Assembly (NCBI RefSeq): GCF_000519205.1
Contig: NZ_JAFB01000003.1
Coordinates: forward strand, 62,001-126,000
DNA length: 64,000 bases
Direction of reading: 5' to 3'
DNA from: Amycolatopsis taiwanensis DSM 45107
GTDB lineage: Bacteria; Actinomycetota; Actinomycetes; Mycobacteriales; Pseudonocardiaceae
Below, in pieces: positions 1 through 8,398 of this stretch. The notes under the pieces were generated by a model, which made no database searches, had not been told where the DNA came from, and saw nothing but the letters and a program-made list of their open reading frames with translations. The position numbers and the translations under genes were made by a program. How positions within the stretch are numbered: position 1 is the stretch's first letter; each line of letters starts with the position of its first letter.

Positions 1-72
1 ATCCAAGATCAGCATGAACTGCGCGATCCCGAGCAGCGCCAGCGTCTGCCAGCGCCTGGGGTAGCTGTCCAC
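1..72 (-). CDS. MFS drug exporter, N-terminal 24 codons only
   Basis: A GTG start at 72 has an AAGGAGG ribosome site (77-83). The 24 visible residues begin with a short basic stretch and enter a first membrane helix ending in MLILD, the typical opening of DHA2-type (EmrB/QacA) proton-driven exporters. It diverges from the TetR gene at 168 and shares its operator region, so it is the likely target of that repressor. The remainder lies outside the window, so intactness cannot be judged. Confidence 0.65.
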   Translation of the reverse strand, partial: MDSYPRRWQTLALLGIAQFMLILD

Positions 73-89
73 GGTTCCTCCTTCGAGCT

Positions 90-152
90 AACTCAAGCAT
101 GTCTGTACGAGTTGCAACCGATATACTAACTCAAGCATTCCTGTACGAGTTG
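90..152. promoter_or_regulatory. Two direct copies of a TetR-type operator between divergent genes
   Basis: Two 25-base copies (90-114 and 128-152) differ at only two positions. Each is an imperfect dyad with arms AACTC and GAGTT. They are spaced 38 bases start to start and flank a TATACT box (122-127) that could be the -10 of the TetR promoter. The position between a TetR gene and a divergent exporter fits autoregulated repression of both; the binding itself is inferred. Confidence 0.65.
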
Positions 153-167
153 TGAGCTGGAGGAGCG

Positions 168-806
168 ATGACAGGTGCGCGGGCCGATGGTGCAACGCGT
201 GGCGCCGGTGGCCGGCCGGCGCGCGGGCGCCGGGCCGCGAATGTCCGAGCTGACGCCCAGCGGAACCGGGCTGCGATCCTGCAGGCCACTGTGGACACAC
301 TGCGGAAGGACCCCGATGCGTCGGTGGCTCAGATCGCGGCCGAGGCCGGAGTGGGTCGCATGACGCTCTACGGGCATTTCCCGACACGGCCGGAATTGAT
401 CGAGGCCGCACTGATCGACAGCCTCGACCGAGGTGATGCCGTGCTGCGAGATGTGGATCTGGAAGGCGATGTCCGCGAGGCGTTCAGCCGCCTGATCACC
501 GTGAGCTGGGTACTTGTCGACCAGTCCCGCGCACTGCTCGCCGCGGCCCAGAAGGAACTACCCCCGGGGCGCATCCGCGAACTGCACGAGAAAGCGGAGG
601 CGACTCACCGCGACCTGTTGGAACGAGGGCAGCGCGAGGGCGCCTTTCGTACCGACCTCCCAGTCAGCTGGCTACTCACCACGACACATGTGGTTATCCA
701 TGGCGCCGCCGACGAAATCGCCGCGGGACGTCTCACCTCCGAGGACGCTCCGCGATTCATCGATACGACCTTGCAAGCAGCCTTCGCCAACCCGGCACAG
801 ACCTGA
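168..806 (+). CDS. TetR/AcrR-family transcriptional repressor
   Basis: A 212-residue protein. The first 30 residues are a basic, Gly/Arg-rich tail. A TetR helix-turn-helix follows at about residues 32-78, including the recognition region AGVGRMTLYGHFPTRPEL. The C-terminal part is a helical ligand-binding domain of normal family length. The ATG at 168 has GGAGG at 159-163. The gene diverges from an MFS exporter (start at 72), with two repeated operators between them, so it probably represses itself and the exporter until a toxic ligand binds. The ligand is unknown. Confidence 0.9.
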   Translation: MTGARADGATRGAGGRPARGRRAANVRADAQRNRAAILQATVDTLRKDPDASVAQIAAEAGVGRMTLYGHFPTRPELIEAALIDSLDRGDAVLRDVDLEGDVREAFSRLITVSWVLVDQSRALLAAAQKELPPGRIRELHEKAEATHRDLLERGQREGAFRTDLPVSWLLTTTHVVIHGAADEIAAGRLTSEDAPRFIDTTLQAAFANPAQT

Positions 807-1157
807 CACAACAGGAACAGACCCTGGCGAGCCGATCTGACTCCGAGCGGCTCCGCCGCAGGGTCCGGTCCCCACGGCGATCTCTTTTCGCCAAGTCGTT
901 CACCCTGCGCCGCTTGACCGACGTCCCCACTTGAGCGCGAGCGTCTGTGAGCAGACCACGCCTAACCAGTGGCGACGTCCACACTGTCGATGAGCAGGGT
1001 GGGCGACGTACGCCAAGATCGCCACGGGGGGCCAGTCCCCCGCGGCGATCCGCTTTTGCGTACGACGGTCGATGGTGTCCGCGCCCCCACGCCATTCGGC
1101 TGCGAATCGGGTGTTTCCCCTACCGGAGAGACGCTTTCGCGCATTTCATGCCGTGGG
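807..1157. other. Non-coding stretch with one copy of a 44-bp repeat
   Basis: No supported gene. Bases 965-1008 match 2486-2529 with three mismatches over 44 bases; the two copies lie on either side of the decayed MFS gene. Read on the minus strand both would encode the same short peptide, so this may be a scrap of a repeated gene or mobile element. Confidence 0.5.
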
Positions 1158-2455
1158 TCACTCGGTGGCGGAGTGGGCAGCGTGCTCCTGCTTGACCTTG
1201 CGGAGGAATTCCACTGTCCACAGTGGCACTGTAGGCAGAATCACCGCCAGGATGAGGAAGACCGCGCCGAGCGGCAGAGTCCACAGGTACACGGTGTGGA
1301 TCGCGTCCGCGAAGGCGTGGGATACGACCTGTTGGATGGGTTGCGGGAGCACCGTGCCGTCGGCCAGCGCCAGCTGGGCAATCATGTCGGCCGGCGCGGG
1401 AAGGGCCGGCGTCTGCTGAAGTTGATCCACCATGCTGCGCGCCAGAATGGTACTGAACAGGGCTGTGCCGAGCGCACCGCCCATGGAGCGGAAGAACATC
1501 GCCGCCGCCGAGGCGACACCGAGGAACCGCGGTTCGGCGGAGTTCTGCATCACCAGGACCAGAAGCTGGATAGCGCAGCCGATGCCGGCGCCGAGGATGA
1601 GCATCTCCACGGCCATGAGCCAGACCGGGGTGCCGGCGTCGAGTTGGGCGAGCCCGGCCCGCCCGCGAGCGTGAGCGCGGCGCCCGCGATGGGGAAGGCA
1701 CGGTAGCGGCCGCTGGCGGACACCCTGCGCCCGACGAAGGTCATCGTGACAACCACGCCCAGCATGAGCGGAGTCAGCGCCAGCCCGGAAAGCGAAGCAT
1801 CCATGCCACGCACGACCTGGAAATACTGCGGGAGGAAGACCACCGCGCTCAGCAGCAGCATGCCCAGTACCACCGAGGCGGGCACGGCGACAGCGAAGGC
1901 CTTGGCCCGGAACAAGCTCAGGGCAACACGGGGTTGGCGGCCCGGCGCTCCCAGATTACGAAGGCGAGCACCAGCGCCAGCGAGGCTGCCAGCAGCCCGA
2001 TGACCACCCCGGAGTCCCAGGCGTAGTCCCGGCCACCCCAGACGGTGACCAGCATGACGCAGGTGATCGCCCCGACCAGCAGGGCGGAGCCGAGGACATC
2101 GACAGAAGCGCGGACGCGGTGGTGAGTGACGGTGAAGAACCTGACGACCAGGAGCAACGCGATCAGGCCGGTCGGCACGTTGATGTAGAAGACCCAGCGC
2201 CAGCCGAGATGGTCGGTGAACAGACCACCCAGCAGCGGACCGCCGACGCTGCCGACGGCGAAGACAGCAACCGCTGTAACTGAGCGCCTTGCCGCGCTCG
2301 TGCACCGGCACCAGGTCGGCGATGCCGGCACTGCCCAGCCCCAGTAGGCCTCCACCACCGAGACCCTGGACGGCGCGCAGCGCGATCAGTGACCACATGT
2401 TCGGGGCCATTCCGGCCAGGATCGAGGCGGCACTGCGTGCGCGTGGGCAGATCGA
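1158..2455 (-). pseudogene. Decayed DHA2-type MFS multidrug exporter
   Basis: Exporter sequence is spread over two alternating frames. About 2455-2290 carries the motif region around RAVQGLGGGG. About 2274-1918 carries GGPLLGGLFTDHLGWRW and following helices. About 1927-1660 carries FLPQYFQVVRGMDASLSG. About 1616-1158 carries RSMGGALGTALFSTIL and the C-terminal helices. At least three frameshifts separate these blocks, and the first helices and start codon are missing. The family is the same as the exporter at 1-72, but this copy cannot make a full protein. Its upstream edge lies next to a 44-bp repeat and an unrelated gene scrap. Confidence 0.8.
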
Positions 2456-2485
2456 GACGGCAGCAGGTCTCTTGGGTGGGGCCTT

Positions 2486-2529
2486 ACCAGTGGCGCCGTC
2501 CACACCGTCGATGAGAAGGGTGGGCGACG
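2486..2529. repeat. Second copy of the 44-bp repeat
   Basis: Matches 965-1008 at 41 of 44 positions in the same orientation. The copies are 1.5 kb apart and bracket the broken exporter. This could be a recombination footprint or a shared fragment of a mobile gene. Confidence 0.6.
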
Positions 2530-2689
2530 GGTCCGGCCCCTCCAACTCCTCCACGACCACCAGGGTAGGAATCAGGAGAAGGCATTCCCGCATTGAATAG
2601 CCGGAACCGGCGCTGGCCGCCGTCGTCACGGCCGGAGTCAGCGCGCTCGCGGTCGGGCAACTGCTCGGTCCTGCCGTCGGCCTTGGCGA

Positions 2690-2941
2690 TCCACAAGTCG
2701 TGCCCTGAACGTCTCGCCCCCGTACACGCCGTTACCCAGATCCACGCCATAGACCTTCGCGGTCACCGTAGCCGTGGTGCCCGGCTGCCAGTAGTTCTGC
2801 GGCCGGTAGTGGACTCCCCGCTTCGACAGCCAGTACCGGCCGCCCGGCTGAGCCGTCGGTCAGCGGGGCGTTGTTCGCCCGCATCGCCCGCACGACGACC
2901 GGGGTGGCCGGGCTGACCTCGCCCGCGTTATGGGCGGCCAC
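2690..2941 (-). pseudogene. L,D-transpeptidase fragment (Ig-like N-terminal part only)
   Basis: Minus-strand translation gives VHYRPQNYWQPGTTATV followed by KVYGVDLGNGVYGGETF (about 2818-2700), the hallmark of the Ig-like domain before the YkuD catalytic domain in actinobacterial L,D-transpeptidases. An upstream piece in another frame (2941-2850) contains GEVSPATPVVV, also typical of this domain. No YkuD catalytic motif (HGT, SxGC) follows. It is a frameshifted scrap without catalytic capacity. Confidence 0.6.
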
Positions 2942-3035
2942 AGACCAACGTCATCACCGCGGGGGCACAAGGTCCTGTTTGCTGTAGTAGCCGGTACCCG
3001 AGCAAGGTCGCGTGGGAGCTACCTGGCGGCGATAT

Positions 3036-3984
3036 CTATCGACCCCAGCAGACCACGTGACGTGTCGCCGTGGTTAACTCCAGACGGAAGAAGCGCAGTC
3101 TGTGCGTGGTGTCCTTGATCGGTGTAATGACATGTGTGGCGAGTACGTGCTGGACTTCGTTGCAGGTCAAGGCAATCCAGCCGGTCGGTTCCGTTGCGCG
3201 GGTGCGTTCGGTCGCGGCGAGGACGGTGAGGAACGCGTGCGCGAGCATCGCCAGGACGGTCCAGCGATGCCAAGAGACCCAGCGGCGGACCTGGTGCTGA
3301 TCCAGACCGGCCAGACCTTTGCTGGTTTGGAAGGATTCTTCGACGCGCCACCGAGTTCCAGCCACGCGGACCAGAACCGGCAGCGCCACGAGGGTGGGCG
3401 CGTAGCAGCGATAGAACGCCAACTCTTCGGTACGGCGGTTGCGCCGGATCAGCAGCCACCGATGCCCGGCCACCTCGGCGCCTGGATCGATGTCGATCAG
3501 GGCCCAGTCGTAAAAGCGGTGTCCTTTCGCCCCGGCGCCGGCCGACAGGCGCTGCCACACGTGTTTCGGTAGCCGTGTGACCAGTTCGTCGGGGCGGAAC
3601 GTCCCGGCTGCGGTGGCGACGCGGCGGTCGCATCCAATGGCCAGCACGTAGCCGACGCCACGGCCCTCCAGTTCCGCACGCAGCCCGGGGTCGGCGCCAT
3701 AGACCTCATCGCCGGTCACCCACGGCACGTGAACTCCGGCATCGAGAGTCCGGATGATCATCGTCGTGGCCATGGCCGGTTTGGTCGCGAACTGCACGTC
3801 CTTGTCGATCCCGGCCGCGGCGCAACGGGCGCGGTCGCCTGTCCAGGATTTCGGCAGACAGCAACACAGCGACCTGCGAGTTCTCGATCCGGCCAGCGGT
3901 TCCGGTGTATTGACGCTGCACACCGACGGTGTGGGTGCCCTTTTTCAGGTCACCGGTCGGCACGCCGGGGAGCCACGGAAGCAA
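3036..3984 (-). pseudogene. IS701-type transposase, truncated and frameshifted
   Basis: The main frame (3923-3036) carries the DDE-transposase blocks [26 protein letters not shown] and VEESFQTSKGLAGLDQH, typical of the IS701 group. The upstream piece (about 3960-3870) with [19 protein letters not shown] is in another frame, and a short conserved stretch between the pieces is missing. The first third of the protein is absent. I could not find matching terminal inverted repeats. The copy is inactive. Confidence 0.75.
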
Positions 3985-4021
3985 GTTATCCGGCTACGCA
4001 ATCAGGCACCAAAATATGCCG

Positions 4022-4570
4022 CTAGCGGTTTTCAATCCGAAGCGGGTTTGGACCGTGTTCAAGCAAATGCACTCTGAGAGGCCCAAGCCCCTCGCCCACC
4101 AAAGTGGTCTCAATCAAAGACACATTGTCCACTGTTTCGACGTCAACACTGAGAAGCGATGCCCGATCCGGCGCGTAGAGGATGAATCCATCAGTCATCC
4201 ATTTCACAGCCGACGGAACTAGCTCGGACTGCACAATGTCTGGTGACACCTCAATCCATGCCGCTTCCGGGTAATCCATGATCGAGGCGACGAGTCGCTC
4301 TTCGCGCAATGCGACCAGTTCACACGATCTCGACACCTCGTCGAAATATCCCTTGGCCGGCCAACGCTGAATGACTCGCTCGCGCGACTCGGCGAGCGCC
4401 CAAACCTCCCCGGTCATCCGGACTGACTCCTGAAAGGTGCACCATTCACCCGTCAGTTGACGGCCATGATCACTGAACGCATTAGAGAGAGCTTCCCTGG
4501 CCCTTCTCGCCTTCCAGTTCCATCGCGCGAGCTCAGCTCGCTTTGCCACATCACCCACAGGGAACTCCAC
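4022..4570 (-). CDS. Hypothetical protein, 182 residues
   Basis: Start taken at the GTG at 4568-4570. The protein is acidic to neutral, mostly helical in its first half (RAELARWNWKARRAREALSNAF), with no membrane segment, signal peptide or motif I recognise. The ribosome site is weak. It lies between a dead transposase and another small hypothetical gene on the same strand, so it may be residual host DNA or cargo of a mobile element. Family unknown. Confidence 0.5.
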   Translation of the reverse strand: MEFPVGDVAKRAELARWNWKARRAREALSNAFSDHGRQLTGEWCTFQESVRMTGEVWALAESRERVIQRWPAKGYFDEVSRSCELVALREERLVASIMDYPEAAWIEVSPDIVQSELVPSAVKWMTDGFILYAPDRASLLSVDVETVDNVSLIETTLVGEGLGPLRVHLLEHGPNPLRIENR

Positions 4571-4673
4571 CGTAGTTTGCCTTAGCCTTTGCGCGGGAAC
4601 GTTATGTGCGCAATCCGCTCAGTCAGGTTCGCGACTGTTTCCTTGGCCCCGTCTCCGCCTGGCGACGACGCCG

Positions 4674-5126
4674 CTATGCCGCTCGCCGGTTCGCCTCGCA
4701 GCGCCTGAACAGGTAGTAGCCCACCACTTCGCCTTTGATCGCGACGTTCTGTCCGGACGACATGAACTTGTCGCGGCTCTCTTGCCCCTGCTCGACGAAG
4801 ACGAACGAACCGTTGACCAGGTCCCAACCTTCATGGCACACGGAGTTGAGTACGTCGACAGGATCGCTCGTCCGCTGTGTCGTCGTGCCGCCGACCATTG
4901 CGACGATGACGGCCTTCTGGTTCATCACGTCGATAGAGAACTGGAAGACGTGGTCGCCGTTCCTGAACGCCGCACGAGCACGCCCAGCCGGGGACCGCTC
5001 GAACGCTTGCCTTTCCTTCTCCACTTGCTGTTGGCGTTTGCGTTCCTCCGCCTCACGGCGCACCTGCTCCTTCGCCGCGAGTTCCGCAGCTACCTCTTCA
5101 GGCGTCTTCTTCTTGAGCAGCGCCAC
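4674..5126 (-). CDS. Conserved hypothetical with N-terminal coiled coil
   Basis: GTG start at 5126 preceded by GGAGG. Residues 1-45 are a charged helix rich in Glu, Lys, Arg and Gln, probably a coiled coil. Residues 50-140 form a compact domain that includes GDHVFQFSIDV and EGWDLVNGSFVFV. Proteins of this layout occur widely in actinomycetes without assigned function. No catalytic motif is visible. It shares strand with the hypothetical gene at 4022 but is separated from it by about 100 bases. Confidence 0.65.
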   Translation of the reverse strand: MALLKKKTPEEVAAELAAKEQVRREAEERKRQQQVEKERQAFERSPAGRARAAFRNGDHVFQFSIDVMNQKAVIVAMVGGTTTQRTSDPVDVLNSVCHEGWDLVNGSFVFVEQGQESRDKFMSSGQNVAIKGEVVGYYLFRRCEANRRAA

Positions 5127-5268
5127 CTTTTCCTCCGCAATCTACCTCGGTCCCACACTTGGGGTCCCTTTCTTGTCGGTGACGGCGGTTCGGAAGTTAC
5201 GGATTGTTTGATCTCGATTTGGTGACGACGCGAGCAATCGTCCTGCAAGGGCGTCAGGAGGCAGGAGC

Positions 5269-5523
5269 TCAGTTCCGTGGCTTCCGCATCTCCGCAGTGC
5301 GGATGCCGCCGTTGAGTAGCAGGTCGACTAGCGCGTCATCGCGCGTGCGCCACGGTCCGCCTGGCACGGCGAGCGACGTGGCCGCCGTCCACACTTCCCA
5401 GCGGCGTCGCCGGTCGCGACCGAGGTACCCGACCAGGATCGAGTCGCCAGCCAGCACGCGGTAAGTGCCTGAGCTCTCGAAGTCATTGCTGCGCTCGACT
5501 CGGACCGTATCAACGTTGACCAT
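5269..5523 (-). CDS. Small hypothetical protein, possibly a 5'-truncated gene
   Basis: 84 residues from an internal ATG at 5523. The open frame continues upstream through about 5650 with protein-like sequence and then runs directly into an IS3 transposase remnant, so the original N-terminus was probably removed by the insertion. It contains DSILVGYLGRDRRRRWEVW, which suggests a small beta-rich domain of unknown role. The ribosome site at 5523 is poor. It may be an inactive fragment. Confidence 0.35.
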   Translation of the reverse strand: MVNVDTVRVERSNDFESSGTYRVLAGDSILVGYLGRDRRRRWEVWTAATSLAVPGGPWRTRDDALVDLLLNGGIRTAEMRKPRN

Positions 5524-5651
5524 GTCTTCGCGCGTCACCCGGCGCGCTTCCGGCGCCACCGAATCCGTGACGGATTCCGTGACAATCGGCTCCGTGGGGC
5601 GCGCGGACGGGCGTTCGACCTCCGCGTGAGGTGCGCTGGCAACTTTTATCG

Positions 5652-5985
5652 CGTGACCGGCGTTGGCCAGCTCGGCAACGGCGGCGCGGCGGTGGCCAGC
5701 TCGGTGCGCATGTGCCCGGCGATGGCCGAGCCGACCACAGCGCGGGAACACAGGTCGATCACGGTGACCACATACGCCCAGCCCCAGATCCTGGCATAGG
5801 TGATGCCCCGCACCAGCGTTGGTCCGCCGCGGCGGCAGTGAGGTCCCGGCCGATCCCCGGTGCCGAAACTGACTCGTCATCGAGGATCGTGGTGCGTTTC
5901 CACGCCTTGGGATGGCGGCCTTCATCAGCCGCCACACCCGCTTCGGGGAGAGGGTCTATAGCGGCAACGATGTTTCCAGCGTCGT
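5652..5985 (-). pseudogene. IS3-family transposase (OrfB) remnant
   Basis: Three frames together give RVWRLMK, then RTTILDDESVSAPGIGRDLTAAAADQRWCG, then ITYARIWGWAYVVTVIDLCS, which are consecutive blocks of an IS3-family integrase-core transposase around its first catalytic Asp. At least two frameshifts are present and the C-terminal half is missing. It directly follows an IS256 remnant with no spacer, implying insertion of one element into another followed by decay. Confidence 0.75.
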
Positions 5986-5988
5986 CGG

Positions 5989-6181
5989 TTAGTAGGTTTC
6001 GGCGGTCGGCCAGCGGTCGCCGAAGGTGATGGCGAAGGCGTCGAGCGCGGGCTTCCAGCGCATCGTCCATCGGGTGCGGCTGGTCCCGGTCGGGTCCAGG
6101 CCGCGAGTCACAAGATACAGGCACTTGAGCGCGGCCTGTTCGGTTGGGAAGTGCCCAAAACATTCTGTCGACGTATGGCGA
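5989..6181 (-). pseudogene. IS256 (mutator)-type transposase C-terminal remnant
   Basis: The minus strand encodes HFPTEQAALKCLYLVTR followed by RWTMRWKPALDAFAITFGDR and a TAA stop at 5989-5991. This is the conserved C-terminal tail of actinobacterial IS256-type transposases. The catalytic DDE part is absent. A further IS256 scrap from the middle of such a protein lies far away at 39978-40079. Confidence 0.75.
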
Positions 6182-6408
6182 GGCGTTCGATCTGGTCGGG
6201 TTCAAGGACCGAGTAGAGAGACAGAACCGCCGCCACCGCGGCGAACATGCCCACGGGAACGTCCTGGCGTGAGTTTCTCGCCTCGCCGGACATCATTGCG
6301 GGTGTCATCACCCTGGCGAACGAGAAGAGTAAGCAGGCGCTCGTGATCGCGGTCAGGGCGGCGCCAGGTGCGCAACGACGGGCCGCACGCGGCGATCAGC
6401 GTCCAGGT
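6182..6408. other. Degenerate stretch between IS remnants and the XRE gene
   Basis: The minus strand shows a hydrophobic open stretch (VGMFAAVAAVLSLYSV) that could be a membrane-protein scrap, but no family is assignable. No intact gene, RNA or repeat is evident. Confidence 0.4.
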
Positions 6409-7353
6409 CTACTCCAGTGGCGGGCGCGCGATGCGCGCCACCACCTGGCCCCGGTGAGCGCCCGGTCCGGGTTTGACGGTCCCTGCACCGACGTCGTGCG
6501 CACCGCTGCTCGTCTGCCGGAGAAGTGCGAGAGCCTCTTCGGAGGGGGAGCCGACGGGCGTCGTGCAGACGATCAAGACCTGGTCCGGCGAACGGACGAT
6601 CGACAGCGTTTGCTGAGTCACGGTCACCGTGCCGACGAGGGGGTGGTGCAGTTCATAGGACGCGGCGTCACAGGGTGCCACGCGGTGGTCGCCCCAGAGC
6701 GCGACGAACTCTGGGCTCCGCATCGTCAGTTCGCCGATCAGCTCGGCGAGCAGTGGGTCCTGCGGGCGCTTGCCGACGGTGATCCGCAGGTTGCCGACCA
6801 CCGCGCGGGCCTTGCGCCTCCAGTCCGTGTACAGCTCACGGCAGTGCGGGTCGAGGAACAGCATCCGGGTCATGTTCGGCCGCCGCGCCGGGTCGTCCGG
6901 ACTGTGGAAGTCCAGGTGGCCGGCCAGCAGAGTGTGCCCGAGAGCGTTCCACGCCAGCACATCCGTGCGCCGGCCGAGCACCAGCGCCGGAACGCCGTCC
7001 ACGGCGCGCAGGAGGTCCCGCGTCTCGTCGGCGAGTTTTTCCGGCCGGGGACGGCGAGCGCGGGGGGTGCGGCGGGCGGCACCGGCGAGCCGGACGAGGT
7101 GCTCGCGCTCGTGGTCGTCGAGCCGCAGGGCGCGAGCGATCGCATCGAGCACTTCGGCCGAGGCGCCGCGGGACAAGCCCTGCTCCAACCTGGTGTAGTA
7201 CGACACGCTGACCCCCGCCAGTTGGGCCAGTTCCTCGCGCCGAAGCCCGGCCACCCGCCTGCGGGGCCCAACGTCGCGCAGACCGACGTCCTCCGGTCGC
7301 AGCAGCGCCCTTCTGGCCTGCAGGAAATCGCCGAGTGGGCCAGGTCCGTCCAT
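6409..7353 (-). CDS. XRE-type regulator with MmyB-like ligand-binding domain
   Basis: 314 residues from the ATG at 7353; upstream in-frame ATGs would give an unnatural extension. Residues about 8-75 form a helix-turn-helix (LRREELAQLAGVSVSYYTRLEQG). The rest matches the MmyB-like PAS-type domain common in actinomycete XRE regulators, with a landmark around GRRTDVLAWNALGH and a FLDPHCRELY-type block. Such genes are usually divergent from an oxidoreductase or hydrolase they control; here the neighbour is the metallo-hydrolase at 7455, about 100 bases away. The ligand is probably a fatty acid or similar hydrophobe (family knowledge). Confidence 0.85.
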   Translation of the reverse strand: MDGPGPLGDFLQARRALLRPEDVGLRDVGPRRRVAGLRREELAQLAGVSVSYYTRLEQGLSRGASAEVLDAIARALRLDDHEREHLVRLAGAARRTPRARRPRPEKLADETRDLLRAVDGVPALVLGRRTDVLAWNALGHTLLAGHLDFHSPDDPARRPNMTRMLFLDPHCRELYTDWRRKARAVVGNLRITVGKRPQDPLLAELIGELTMRSPEFVALWGDHRVAPCDAASYELHHPLVGTVTVTQQTLSIVRSPDQVLIVCTTPVGSPSEEALALLRQTSSGAHDVGAGTVKPGPGAHRGQVVARIARPPLE

Positions 7354-7454
7354 GCGTCCAGTATCCGGTGCGCGGCCGATCCCAGCCACACCCTGCGAGG
7401 GGTAGGACAACGCGGGAGTGGTTCGCACCCGCCCTCGTTCCCAGACTCGGTGCC

Positions 7455-8372
7455 ATGGAGCACAACCCCGAACAGATCGCACTGGGCGAGGTCACCGTCA
7501 CCCGCATCAAGGAGTTCTACGGTTCGGTCGAGATGAGCCCGGACGAGTTCTTCCCGGACAGTCCGGACGGCGCGTGGGACGAGCACCGCGACTGGCTGGC
7601 GCCCGACTTCTGGGACCCCGACACCGACCAGTGCCAGTCGGCGATCCAGTCTTGGCTGCTGCGCAGCGAGGGGCGCACGATCCTCGTCGACACCGGCGTG
7701 GGCAACTACAAGGACCGGCCGTACGCCCCGGTCTGGAGCCGCCTGGACACGAGCTACCTCGACAACCTCGCCGCCGCCGGGGTGCGGCCCGAGGACGTCG
7801 ACATCGTGATCAACACCCATCTGCACATCGACCACGTGGGCTGGAACACCCGGCTCGAGGGCCGCGCCTGGGTGCCGACCTTCCCGAACGCCACCTACCT
7901 GATGCCGAGGCGGGACTTCGAGTTCTGGAACCCCGCCAACGAGAACGAGTCCGTGCTGGGCCGGGGGAACCAGAACGTCTTCGAGGACAGCGTCATGCCG
8001 GTCCACCGGGCCGGCCTGACCCGACTGTGGGACGGCTCGTACCGGATCGACAAGAACCTGAGGCTCGACCTCGCTCCCGGGCACACCCCCGGCTCGTCCG
8101 TGCTCGTCCTGGAGTCCGGCGTCGACCGGGCCCTGTTCGTCGGGGATCTGGTGCACACCGCGCTGCAGATCCCAGAGCCGGACACCAACTCCTGCTTCTG
8201 CGAGGACCCAGCCGGGTCCCGGGCCACCCGGCACAAGCTGCTCGGCCACGCCGCCGAGACCAACGCGCTCGTGTTCCCCGCGCACTTCGCCGGCGCGGGC
8301 GCCGCCGAGGTCGAGCGCGACGGATCGAAGTTCGCGATCAAGGAGTGGGCGGCCTTCTCCCGCGTCTGCTGA
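7455..8372 (+). CDS. Metallo-beta-lactamase-fold hydrolase
   Basis: 305 residues, cytoplasmic. The zinc motif HLHIDH is at residues 122-127, with further ligands in PGHTPGS and in the Asp of FVGDLVH. The layout resembles lactonase or hydrolase members of the superfamily rather than true beta-lactamases, and no signal peptide is present. The ATG at 7455 was chosen because it starts the conserved N-terminal strand. It is followed after 26 bases by a carboxylesterase, so the two probably work together on an ester or lactone substrate, likely under control of the divergent XRE regulator. Confidence 0.85.
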   Translation: MEHNPEQIALGEVTVTRIKEFYGSVEMSPDEFFPDSPDGAWDEHRDWLAPDFWDPDTDQCQSAIQSWLLRSEGRTILVDTGVGNYKDRPYAPVWSRLDTSYLDNLAAAGVRPEDVDIVINTHLHIDHVGWNTRLEGRAWVPTFPNATYLMPRRDFEFWNPANENESVLGRGNQNVFEDSVMPVHRAGLTRLWDGSYRIDKNLRLDLAPGHTPGSSVLVLESGVDRALFVGDLVHTALQIPEPDTNSCFCEDPAGSRATRHKLLGHAAETNALVFPAHFAGAGAAEVERDGSKFAIKEWAAFSRVC

Positions 8373-8398
8373 CCCCGCCTGGAAAGGAAGCGTTTTCC

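Noticed and set aside
7418-8398. 5' extension of the carboxylesterase frame (to 808 residues)
   Set aside because: The extension is the shadow frame of the metallo-hydrolase gene; the GTG at 8399 has a good ribosome site and begins the conserved esterase sequence.
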